64,000 nucleotides of DNA, taken from positions 6,314,321 to 6,378,320 of the forward strand of contig NC_132897.1 in assembly GCF_030463535.1 (NCBI RefSeq), read 5' to 3'. The DNA is from Salminus brasiliensis. Taxonomy: Eukaryota > Chordata > Actinopteri > Characiformes > Bryconidae. The position numbers and the translations under genes are program-made. The notes beneath the pieces were generated by a model, which did not search any database, was not told the origin of the DNA, and saw only the letters and a list, made by a program, of their open reading frames with translations. Numbering within the stretch: position 1 is the stretch's first letter; each line of letters starts with the position of its first letter. Below, one piece after another: positions 24,906 through 37,154 of the stretch.

Positions 24906-26352
24906 TGACATTGCATGGCTCACCATGCAACCTGATGCTGGCTGTAGAGTATAATTATAATGACTGTATGACCCCCATATGCACCTGGTCACTTCATGCA
25001 TCATGAGTATCAGGATGATATCTGGATGAGGGCAAGCCACATGAAATGCAAGTGTAAACAAACCCAAGATGCATTTAAAAGAGTTACAAATCCAATCACT
25101 GGGGGTGGTCTAAAACCATGTTATATCAGTGTGAACGTGTACTATAATGGGAGTCTAGGTCACCTTAAATCTGTTTTGGTTCCAAACACGTCTCTTGGTT
25201 GACAAACATGTCTTTGCTAATCAACTACTAAACTGGTGAATCATCCCTTTAATAATAAGCAATATCTGCTTTTATCTCATCAAAACGGGGCAGGTTGGAA
25301 TTAAATAAGCTAGCTCAATTACTCAACCACTACAGTGACAAAAGACTATACACATAGAATTGTACAATCTACAATCCAATCTAACTACGGACACATTTCA
25401 CACAAAATAAATAATATCTGGTATTAATAACCATCATAATTTCTCATTAGGTGAAATGGGATTTTGTCAATGCTTTTAAAAACTTCTTTAAAACAGCTAC
25501 TATGAATAAATATGTTTGTAGGCAGAGCATTGAGTCTCTGTCATGCAAATACCTGCAAATCTCCACAATGGCAAGTTTACAGGAGAAGGAAAAGCCATTC
25601 TTTACTTTCAATGGAAGCCAATTTAAAAATATCTAATTCCACATCATTTTGGAGAATTTCTATTGGCCGACTGCTGAACAACTGCCAGAGATACAAGGTT
25701 TTTGCAAAACAGCAAGGTAGGTCAACTGACTGGTCCTTGCTCCTCTTAACACAATATTAGTGACATCAGCCTAAGGAATCCCTTTAATACAATGAACGGT
25801 GATCCTCAAAAGACCTATAAGAACATGACTCGTCGATTACAACCTATTTGAGACACTCAGCACCAGTAAATATGGAAAATTCAATAAAAACAAGGCAAGC
25901 ATACTAAAGAGATCTTTGGAAATGCCTGATTTTAAGAAGCCGCCTGTAAGATTTTCAACATCAGCACACTTAGCCATTACTATCCTGCTCTCATTCCAAA
26001 AGTAGTAGTAGGACAATCTTACAGAGCGCTGCTTTTAAGAACAGGTGTAATAAAAAAAAAAAAAGAGGTTTCAGTTCTAGAAACTTCAGTAAAAGCAAAG
26101 GCATCGCCATGACATGTAAAAAACACTGCTCACCATTGTACTCTGACATTTTCTTTCCCCCAGTGGATGAAAAACCATATTCATGTCATATCATTTGGAT
26201 GACCGCAATGATGAAGCATTACAGCGAGATGAAACATGTCAGTCCCTTAAAACTCATTCATTCCGGCTAGCTTGAAGCATCATGGCAGTAAGGAAGCTGA
26301 GAGGGCCCTCCGGTGGTCTGCTCCTGCACCCCAGTCTTGCTCTCTCTTTCTC

Positions 26353-26672
26353 TCAGTTTCCTGCCTTGCTCCCTGTTTCAGAGCCCGTTTCCGAGTGCAA
26401 CAGTTTCCGCGGTTCCCGCAGAAACACCAGCAAGACAGTGATGTTGTCGCTGGAGCCTGCAGCTTTGGCCTGATTCACCAGGCTATGAGCAGCCTTCTCC
26501 CCTGAGCCGTCGGTCTCTCTCAGGGCCTCCTGCACCAGCCCAGGGACTTCCACCGGCCGCACCACGTCGAAAAAGCCATCGCAGGCGAGGAGGATGTAGT
26601 CCTCATCCCCCTTCAGCAGAACAGAGGAGCAGTCTGCTGCATTGGAGACATATGGCTTCTGATCAAAATCGC
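26353..26672 (-). CDS. ppm1f: ppm1f coding exon 7 (last)
   Basis: Residues 313-418 and TGA stop (26355-26353). Carries [21 protein letters not shown] and [15 protein letters not shown], ending in a Gly/Ser-rich tail. Acceptor TCCTAG at 26673. Just inside the intron is a long (TA)n microsatellite (26724-26791). Confidence 0.96.
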
Positions 26673-26722
26673 CTAGGACAAACAGAGATGGGGGATCATA
26701 ACAAATACACACACACACACAC

Positions 26723-26795
<73 letters not shown>

Positions 26796-29700
26796 GATAT
26801 GCACATCTGATACCAAGTATACATATCACTGATAAGCAAAAACCTCAAAATCGCAACTTTATAGGCGGAGGAAAAACCTTCCAAACTTTCAATGGAAGTC
26901 AATGTAAAAAGATTTTATTCCAAGTAATTTTGTAGCATTTCTATTGGTCCATTCAACATGAACTTCTGACACAATATAAAAGGACAATAACAAAATTCAA
27001 ATTATGCCAAAAAGTGAAAAACAGGGATTTCACCACAAAATATTACCACTACCATGTACATTTATAACAGGGGTATTAATATATAAAAAAAAATAAGGAA
27101 TTAAACACAACCTACACAACTACACAACAAAATATTGGGTGATAAACAACCCAAATTGGGGAATTCCCACAATCTAGCACTTATGTTTGTATAATAAGCA
27201 TGTTGCGTCATGGGACCAAATCAAATAGGATCTAATAGGATCAAATATATTGTAATATTTTTATATTTTGTTTATATAATATAATATTTAAACCGGACGT
27301 CTAGCAGAAATTCTGCTCAGTAATGACACACTGCTCAATTACAATCAAATCTTTATTAGTATTTATGTTCCTCCCAGCTTTCCTTAAATATTCTGGTTTG
27401 CTCCATTCTGTAAAGAGAAAATGAATAGTCATGAAAAGTCAGAAACAACATCAACCAGACATTAAGCAGAGTCTAACACACGTTGGTAACTTGCTAGCTC
27501 AGCTAAGTAACTATGTTTGTAAGCTCATACATACAGTTTATAATACTGTTTTACTTAAAATACTTGTCTTGTACTTATATTTAATGGAATTTTACTTACC
27601 GATTTGTGTTGCTGCCTGGAGAAAAGCAATTTAACCGACTGTGCTGTAATCTCTTCAACTGCAGCAAATTATTCTAACGGACTCCTTCAGGTGTTGTTAA
27701 TTAAAGCCACCTTTAAGCCAAGAGAGTTTCAATATGTGTGACAGTAGAGAGGAAGACTGTCAAATCCTTATTCATGTAAAATGTGCTCTTTAACTTGAAG
27801 TGAGCCATCACATTAGCAATTAAGCTAAATACTAGTGTTGCACCGATACCGATACTGTATCAGCACCGATACTGGCACTTACACAGTAACCATGAAGCCT
27901 ATGGACGCCCTCTATTTTTTTTAAATAGAACTATTTTTTTGCAGACTTTGTTATGAAAGCAAATGTTAGAACAATAGTTTTTACCATTAAACAAAAAATT
28001 AATGGAACTTGTAGCACTTTTTCTTTCCATGTGGTGTTCTCAACCAGAAGTTGAGTTTCAGTAGCTTGTTTAAAGGAAAGTACCTTTTCACACAGAGTCG
28101 TGTACCTAAATGTGAAATTGTTGCAGAAGCACTTTTTTGTTTCTAAACTGGCTTTTTTTCACTACTCTGAAATGTGAATTTTAGGCACCAGTTAAAAGCT
28201 GTTTGGTGAAGATTGGCAAGATTCTGCTTCCTACCTGCATGTGTTTCTAAATTGTGGCAATTTCTATTTTTTATATCTCTGAAACCTTTCAAATGTGCCG
28301 TTACTTAAGCGCTAACCTAAGCTACACTTATTAGTTCTTTTTTTGGGAAGGTACAACCTATAAAAAGTGGAACACTGTAAATATTAGGATTTATACCCAT
28401 CTATTGAGTATTTAAGTCAGAGGTGGTATCATTATCGGTACTCAGTATGGGCAGATACTTGAAAATCAGGATTCCAGAAAGCAAATAGTGGTATCAGTGC
28501 ACCCTTTCCAAATACTGTATACTATAATAATAATAATAATAATAATAATGTAGTAAATTGGAAAGTAGCTGAAAAGTCACATGCTTCACAAGAACACATT
28601 GTACAAAAAGCTCTACTGTGCTCTGCAGAAGTTAAAAAAAGCACAATCACAGTATCATTGGAATAACATAAGAAGATATGATTGACTCAAAGGTTGTTGA
28701 AAACAGGGACTTGAAAAAAGAAATGAGTCAGCACTAATACAAAAATGACAGAGTCATGAGTAATTCAGGTATCGAGTTCAATACTGTATTCAGTAAACCA
28801 TAAATAATTACTGAGAAAGTCCTGGCAGTGCGGATGACTTCGAAAAACAACGTCATTCGTCTCTTCCGAACAGGAAAGTTACTCACCTATTGCCCTGGAA
28901 ACAGCATATGTTCCATTAACACGCCAGCAGCCCATGAACGCAATGCAACCTCCCAGGTCCTCTATTCTCTGCTTCTCATCCTGCACAGAATGGGGAAGGA
29001 GGAGACCACCAAGGACACATTAATCACTACTTAGAAGGCAGTAATAAGTGCGTAATGTAGTGTCTGCAGAGTCTCTTTTAAGATTTGTACTGAGCTGATG
29101 TAAAAAGGGATAATGAATCATATTTAATCATATCTCCTAGCTATGTATTCAGAATGTGCTCTGAAATTTACCAGTCATTCTTAATAATTAATAACAAGTA
29201 ATAATCGAAATCATTATACGACCCCAGTAATTACTCAGAATAGTGGCTCCTAAAGGAACAGTTAGGCAAGAATGAAACTCAGTTTTACTGCCATGTTTTC
29301 CCCTAAACTCACAGGTTTGTTGTTTGAAGTTCACTTCTTTAGCTTTGCACTGCAGCAATGACTGTAGAAAACATGGACGTCGGGGATCCGTTCCCGTCCA
29401 TATTATAGAAATCAAGCCAAAATTGTCCGCCATGTCGTCAAATTTGCAAACAGAGTCTGTGCAGTAGAGACCAGAGGTGGAGACAGGCTTGCCTACAAAT
29501 TTGGTAGATCGAACCCCTTCTCTCCTTCTCTCCGCTTCCCCAGGATACCCAGTTTGTCCAATAGTGCAGTTCCCGTTACAACTTTGCTACTCCACTTAAT
29601 TAATAAAAGGGTGGCAATGCAGGACCTGCAGACGGTATCTTCCAGCCAAGGCTGTCAATCAATCACTTCACTCATAAGTGCAACCCTTCCTTCTTTATAT

Positions 29701-32700
29701 ATAGCATAGCCAGAGTTTAAAACTGATTTCTGGGGGACAAATAAAAATGAACCAATATTACCACAGGAAACGGTTGGCATTAAGACACTGGAGATGCAAA
29801 GACAGTTTAGAGATGGAAGGAGATGGAAGATGGGCAGTTTTGCCATTGAAACATATGGGAATGGGCGGAGCTACATCCCGTAAGTGTACAAAGCTGTACT
29901 GAGGCACTAGATCTGTGGTTGCTAGGTGCCTATGCTGTCTATGTTTTCTACAGTCATTGCACTGCAGCTACAAGGCTAATATAGCTAGCATCAGGCAAAT
30001 ATTATGCTTAAATCATCACACGTGTCTCTAAATATGTCAGGTTGTTAAGTGATTAACAGACTTGCTTATGCGGCTTCTGACACTGGATGAATGATTGCAA
30101 CCACTGTTCTTCACTTTAGTGCATTTTTATAGCTTACAGTGACTCATACAATCTCAGAAACCACATAAGCAAGTCTATCTGAGATTACTTATTAGCCTGG
30201 CCTGGTGTGACGTGGTAGGTTAGCATGTGTTGTACCTCTCTCTCTGGTTTGTGGGGGTCCATCAGGATGACTGGTTCACCTTGCCTCACCAGCATGACCT
30301 GCGAGTCGCCCAGCCAGGCTACCGTCAGCCTATCAGAAGCCAGCAACACAGCCACGCCTGTGCTGCCACTGCGCATGCGCTGCAGACGGAAACAAACGCA
30401 GACACATTAGAACATGTAGAACAACTGTAGACACAGAAAAACGTATCCCAATGCCTTGTCCTGGGGAAACCCTACCCTACTTATTTTGCAGGTTTTTGGC
30501 CAAGCCAGTTCGACCTCAAGACTCAAGGAACTGACCGAGACCTCTTACAATGAAAAAAAAAAAAAGATTACAATTTTAGTTTTTTTTATAAAATAATGAA
30601 AATAAAATCAGAATACCTCCAGTCAATTTCAGTTTTTGGTGACTCACAGCTTTTAAAAAGATCTAAAAGAGATGCCCATATAAGGGAATAAAGAAAGCAT
30701 ACTGGGTGGGCAGGATGTTCCTTACTCGTCTCTATTGTTCTCCTCCAAGCATGTTGAGCTGCCCAACATTGTTGCATTAGTAGCAGTGTGTGCCTATTAC
30801 TGTTGATTTTAGTGTTCTCCTCCAAGCATGTTGAGCTGCCCAACAACGCTGCATTAGTGGCAGTTTGGTGGCTGCCTTAATGTGTATCAGAGGAATCAGA
30901 ATCAGAAATACTTTACTGATCCCTGGAGGGAAGTTGCAGAAGCATGTACTATTCTTCACCCTCTTAGCTTGGTAGCACATTATATGATAAGGGAAGACTG
31001 AATAAACAAAAACTGATGTTAAAATGCCCATATAGGGCATAAAGTAAGCATAATGAGTGGGTAGCATACTGGGTGGGTAGGCTGTTCCTTCCTCTTCTGT
31101 ACCATGCAGCACAATGCTACTGTTAATTAGTGTTCGCCTCCAAGCATCTCAAGCTGTCCAATGATGCTGCATCATCAAAGGAAGTCTTCACCCTCTTGGC
31201 TTGGTAGCACAGTGTGTGATAGGGGAAGATTTAGCTAGTGAGAGGAAGTACCTATTAATAAACTGAGTAAACTAAGAGAATTGGTCATAAAAATGTATGT
31301 CTGAAAAAGTACATATGAATCACAGTAGGCACTGGCCTTATCCCTTGCCATGCAAAAATATCTCCAAACCACACGTGGACTCCTATACCCAACATTAACC
31401 AACTGGCGGGTCAGTTTCCCTGTGCTTTAAGAACCTAGCTCAACTCTTGCTATCTTGCTCTCTGCATCATCACAGTCATCTGTTCTCAGAAAGAAACAAG
31501 GGTAGATGGTATAAATCAAAAACATCAACACATCTTCCTCCACCGAGTGACTAAAAGTGAACCCACTCACGCAACTTTCTCTCCTATGTGAGAAAGATCC
31601 TCTCAGCAGCCACTGGACTCCTACATTGCCCACATTAAAACAGTACCATCACGCTGACTAATATCCCTACCTGCACAGACACTTCAGCAGCCATGCAGAA
31701 AGCTACTTACCATACATTTATCCGCAGTGTGTGTGTGTGTGTGTACATATTTACAGGTTTAGATGTTTTTCTTCTGAGAACTGAAACAAGCCTCAATAAG
31801 AACTTTCCATTTATGGCATGAGGCTGTGATTACATGAAGTGGAAACCTGCTGAAGGCTTCAGATTCTGTCTTGAAGCGCGATAACATCCTACTCACAGCA
31901 GTGGGTATTCTGTAATTTAGCCTTCTTCCTGGAGGGACATTTGTTATTTTATCCAAAGCAAATTACAGTAGGTACGCGCCGAGTCCCCAGCTCCACCACA
32001 CCAGCTAACAGGCACCTGTCCCGGGCAATATGGCTTCAAAAGAGAGATGAGGGGAGTCTACACTATCTACCCACCCGAAGAGAGCACAGCCAATTGTGCT
32101 CTCTCAAACGTCGACCACTGATGGCAAAGCAGCATGGTTTAAGACAGGAACTCGCCATCCCAGGGCCATGATTTTTTTTTTCACGTCAAACTATTCACAC
32201 CAGAAGAATTTTTGCCAAATTGTGAGGTTTTAATTCACATTACTATGAAGCGGTGTCTCTAAAAACAGCTACGTGCAAAAGTTTAATTGCCCTGGATCTG
32301 CAGAGTTTACACTTTCTGAGACGAGACTATTTGCACAAATATGGTTGTCATGTCTTAACATAGTGGACAGAAAGTTGTCAAACCGAGGGCTGAATTTAAA
32401 TGACCAGACATTGTTGTGAGCCTCAAGCTGTACACCACTCAGAGACCTACACCAGCACCGAAGTCACACCTCGGGACAGGTCAGCTTCCACGTTAAACGT
32501 CACGCTTTCAGTCCTACCTCTCTCTTGGCTTTGGTCTTGAACATGTCGTCCGTTTGTATGAATGTGTTTTTGAAGGCTGTGGCTGCGTCACTCTTGAGCT
32601 CCTCCTGCTGACTGAGAATGACATGCAGGTGAGTCGCAGCGTATGTGGCAGCATCCACTCCTCCATGTCCATCAAAAACAGCATAGTACTCTCGCTCCAC

Positions 32701-35700
32701 ACCGTCCTATAAGAATAGAAACAACAATTCAAATTAGTTTCTGATTCAGATCATTTAGAAAACAGTTAAACGCTTGTTGGTTCAGTTCAAATACTAGGAA
32801 GGCTTTCTACTAGATGTTGCTGGAGCATTGCTGTGAGGATTTGATTGCATTCAGCCACAACAGCATTAGTGAGGTCAGGAAATTGGATGGAGCACCATCA
32901 TTCTAGAGAACACAGTGCCACTGATCCACAGCTCAATGTCTGTTGGCATTAGACATGGTGCCAATAGGTTCAGGTTTATCTAATCCAGAGAGTCCTATTC
33001 TATTCACAGTACTTCTCTATAGGAAATTGACAATTGCATGAGTGTGTCAGCAATGGGTGCAATTTAGGGCAGTGGTGGCTCAGCGGTTAGCTATCGCGCC
33101 GGGCTATCGATAACAGGGTTGTGGGTTTGATTCCCGGACTCGGCAAGCTGCCACTGTTGGACAAGGCCCACTGCTCTGGGTGTGTGTGTACTCATAAATA
33201 GTGCAATTATTATATTTGGAGGTTGCCCAAAGCATTTATTTTAGTCAGAAATTAGCAAATTACATATAATATTGATCATTACACTCCAATCCATCACATT
33301 AGCTACATCTGGTACTGAATCTCCAGTATTTCACTTTTCTTTTCTTCTGAGGCCTCTAGGAATGTTCATTTGGCATCTTAGGGCGGCAGACAAACAGCTA
33401 ACCTAGCCAGGGTCAAGAGATTTAGAACCAGTAATTGCTGAGCCTAAAGTCCTCACCTGTAACCCAAAGAGCTGATTAAAATCAGTCAGTATCACATGCC
33501 GATCCTCCATTTTTCTGCGAGTGTTGCGGATGGCATGAACAGAGCAGAGGCGAGACTGAGAGGAGCAAGGTGCTGGGCTGGGCAGCTGTTTCTGCCAGGC
33601 CATACCCACTTCTCTCAGCTTGTTGATAAAGAGGCGTTGAACAGGTTCGGACTGAAGCACTGCAGAGAGAAAAATAAAATTCATTAATTAAAATGAATGC
33701 ATACAGGATATAAAAAAAGTAAACAAACACAACACAATGCAAATTCATCTCTGCTCAGGGCCCAGTTTCCCAAAAGTGTTAAAATCAATTTTAGCGTTAA
33801 GGTCAACTCAACTGGTAGAGAGATATAAAGATTATATAAAGAAACTGGTATAAACATATAAAGATAATCTTAGTGCTAAGAGGCTCTTGGGAAACCCAGC
33901 TCTGTTCACTAAAGGGTTTTTCTAATAACATTCACTTTAACCTATGAAGTTGTAATATCCTGTATGAACACCAGAGGGCGGCAAAGTAACATTTGAAACA
34001 CTATTCATGTGAGTTTATACAAATATAGAAAGTAAATAAATATGAATATGCATACAAAAATCTACTCATGACGGATACACATGGTACAAACACATATTTA
34101 CATATAATATGGTTTAATATAATATCATATTCTGGGGTCAATATTCTTTGATTTCATTCATTTTATATGTATAATAAAATAAATAAAATATAAAACGCAG
34201 CTTAGCGGACCTGTGTATGTAACCCACAACCTTTTAAACAATAACTAAGAGCTCTAACCACTCAGCCACCACTGCCCTATATAACATAAGCCATTCCCCC
34301 AGCGCCACCCACTGTGAAATCTTGATCACTGACAGTGGTGTGTATTAAACTGCACACCTCAAAACAAGTAAATTTACGTGTGTCACTTACAAACAACCTC
34401 CGGTTCATCATCTGACTGCTGCTCAGGGTCTTTGGGGCAGTGCAATGGTGAAAGGTCATCTTTCAGAAGCTCACTGACTGCTGCATGGCACATTGATGCA
34501 CTTAACCAGCTGGGGGCGTGTCTATACAATTAAACAAACAAAAAGTTACACAGCTTATTATTCATACAACAAATACAATGCCGAGGTGCCGATCAGATCT
34601 CTAAACAGGGTAAGATGTACTGGGTGCACCAGATGTATTCCTTAGGTACACTGTAGAAAAAAAAGAGTAGCTCCTTGAAAAACCTTTAGGTTCCTCCAAG
34701 AACTCAAACATTTCTCAATGCTCTTAGAGGTGCCTTTAAGAACTTATGGAATTCGTCATTATGAAATCTGGTTTCTCAAATAACTCATCTGAATTACGGT
34801 TCTAGAGGATCTTTGGGCTGCTATATTCAGATCCATGAGGGAACCTCTTGAATTTCTCTCACTGAACTAAACCTTAGCTTTTTGCATCCTTAGGAATGGG
34901 TTCTAATTAGAAGGTTCCTTAAAGCCTTAAAAAGTTTTCTACAGTTTCAAACTGGAGATGCTCCAAAGGTTCCTCAAATATCATGTCCATTTAGTTGGAA
35001 CTAAATACAGTAGCCTGAAGATCCTTTAGGAATCTTAATTCAATATTATTACTGTGTAATCCCAAAAGTTCTCACAGGCATCTCTAAGTACATTGAGGGA
35101 TCTGTGAGTCTTCAAGAAACTCCTCTTTTTTTTTTTTACAGTGTATGAAATCATTAAAGACAACCATTAGAAATATTCTTCCAAGAGAAAAATATTTTTT
35201 AATTTAAAGTTTAAACACATTTAAGCAGGCAAATAAGCATTCAAATGGTGCTCATGATGACCAATGAGCTGACAGAGATAAAGGATAGGGGTAATTCTAC
35301 AACTTCAAATTACGTAGGGTCACCTAATAAGACTGAACCTGTATAAGCTACATCTCCTCTGGCAGCGCTGTGTAATCAACAGCATCATGAGCAACATGAT
35401 CTATCTGGAGAAATATAAACTACAGCTGATAAAGCAGGTCTGTGCAACGCTCTGACTACGACACAGCTCTGCATGAAGAGGAAACGAACTCTGATCAAAA
35501 GGAAGTGGGCAGAACAATGGTTACTCCGTTTTTTGCTGTTTTTTTTCCGTAGACAGGAAGTCTACCCTGAGGAATGCACCAGAGAGAGAGAGAGACAGAG
35601 AGACAGAGAGATACTGAGAGAATAAGACTGTCGGTCATGCAGAGGCCTGTAGATCAGCCTCAACCCACTGTTACTTTAATCTTACAAAAACCTTAAGCTA

Positions 35701-37098
35701 AATTAAATACTAACGATTCGTCCAAATGTTTGTGGACACCCCTTCTAATGACTGCTTTCAGTTACTTTAAGTTGCACCCATTGGTGTGCAAAGATGTGCA
35801 AATGCCCAAACACAGCTTATCTAGTCCCTGAAACTATTGGCACCATGTCTAACTCCAGCCATGGGACAGAAAGGTATATCCCCCCCCCCCCCCCCCCCCC
35901 CCCAACAGCATTGAGCTGTGGAGCAGTGGAACTGTGTTCTCTGGAACGATGGAAGGTACTCCAATATTACGTCCAATATTTCTGGGATGAATTGGGGAGT
36001 TATGGATAAGGTGGGGTGGTGATCATCCAACATTCTGACCTCACTAATGCTTGTTGCTAAATGTAATCAAATCCTCACAGCAATGCTCCTCTAAAATCTA
36101 ATAGAAAGCCTTGCCTAGAGACAGATATTTCAACAAAAGCAGGTTAAACTCTCGTCCCAATACTTTTGTCCACTTAGTGTATATTTCCTAAGCAAAATCT
36201 GAGATAAATACAAAAGTAGCAGCTCAAATACTGAGAACGTTATAGACCCACATGGAGCTTTTTAATACAGGCAGCATTTACCAGCTTTTTGGTCTCAAAT
36301 TAAATGTTAATTAAATAATGGTGTCATTAATTATGAACCAATATAGATGCTTTTAGGTAGACTTTTTTCCCTATCAGATGGATCTGAGCAGAAGTAAATA
36401 TATTATCATTGGATATAAGGATATAAATAACCTCAATAAACAGATGCTTTAAAGACAACACCCAGGGTCTTTCACCCATGATACCTGTGTTACCTTTAAT
36501 CAAATACAAAGCAAAATGTCTTTAAATAGACGGCCTGGTGTTGATTTAAGCAGCTTAATGTGAAAATTGGTATTGTTTGCTCCTGTGCGCCCCCTACAGG
36601 CGAGAAGTATAATTCACTTTTACTCCACTGCTGTAAATGCAAATCGTACTATAAGCTCCCCTTTTAGGACAGCTGTACACATGCATTTGTTGACAAGCTG
36701 AAAGATACAGAAGCTGCATCTAAAGTAAAAGAAGCATGTGAACTGAGGGGGTAGAGTAATGCTACCGGATTTTACACAAATATGACTCTAGTTTTGCAGC
36801 CTTAAGAGTTCCCACAAGAGGTCTAGGTCCAAAGTTTCGTAATGCAGTAGCAGCATTCAAGCCCGAACTGGCAATGTCCGAGCTGTTGTTCTCCCTGTTA
36901 CAGTCAGTGGAGTATCAACATCATGTTAAAATATTTTAAGGTAAAAATGCTACTTAATGTTGTTTTAATGCATCTTTTTTACAATACTGCAAAGTATTGT
37001 AGTGCATGAGAATTAGAAATAAGAAACATGCAGGAGTAGTCCTGAGAGAGCCAAGTCTGAACTAGTGATAATTGTTCTCTATGTGTATGAGTGTATGA

Positions 37099-37154
<56 letters not shown>

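Larger units (their letters stand above)
15961..26352. other. Intergenic region between mapk1 and ppm1f
   Basis: Apart from the entries listed separately, this is AT-rich sequence without recognisable exons. It holds a Tc1-like pseudotransposon (18171-19313), four inverted-repeat transposon copies (20449-23752), a paired dispersed repeat (17879-18030 and 21445-21600), a (CA)n tract (22939-22992) and one SINE (24797-24905). The part adjoining 26353 must include the ppm1f 3' UTR. The first clear AATAAA on the minus strand that I can see is at 24691-24686, with a weaker ATTAAA at 25788-25783, so the UTR end is uncertain. Confidence 0.6.

Noticed and set aside
26353..26829. Reading the whole 158-codon frame as the end of ppm1f
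   Set aside because: The first 50 or so codons are translated (TA)n/(CA)n microsatellite and intron. The exon starts at 26672 after a TCCTAG acceptor.
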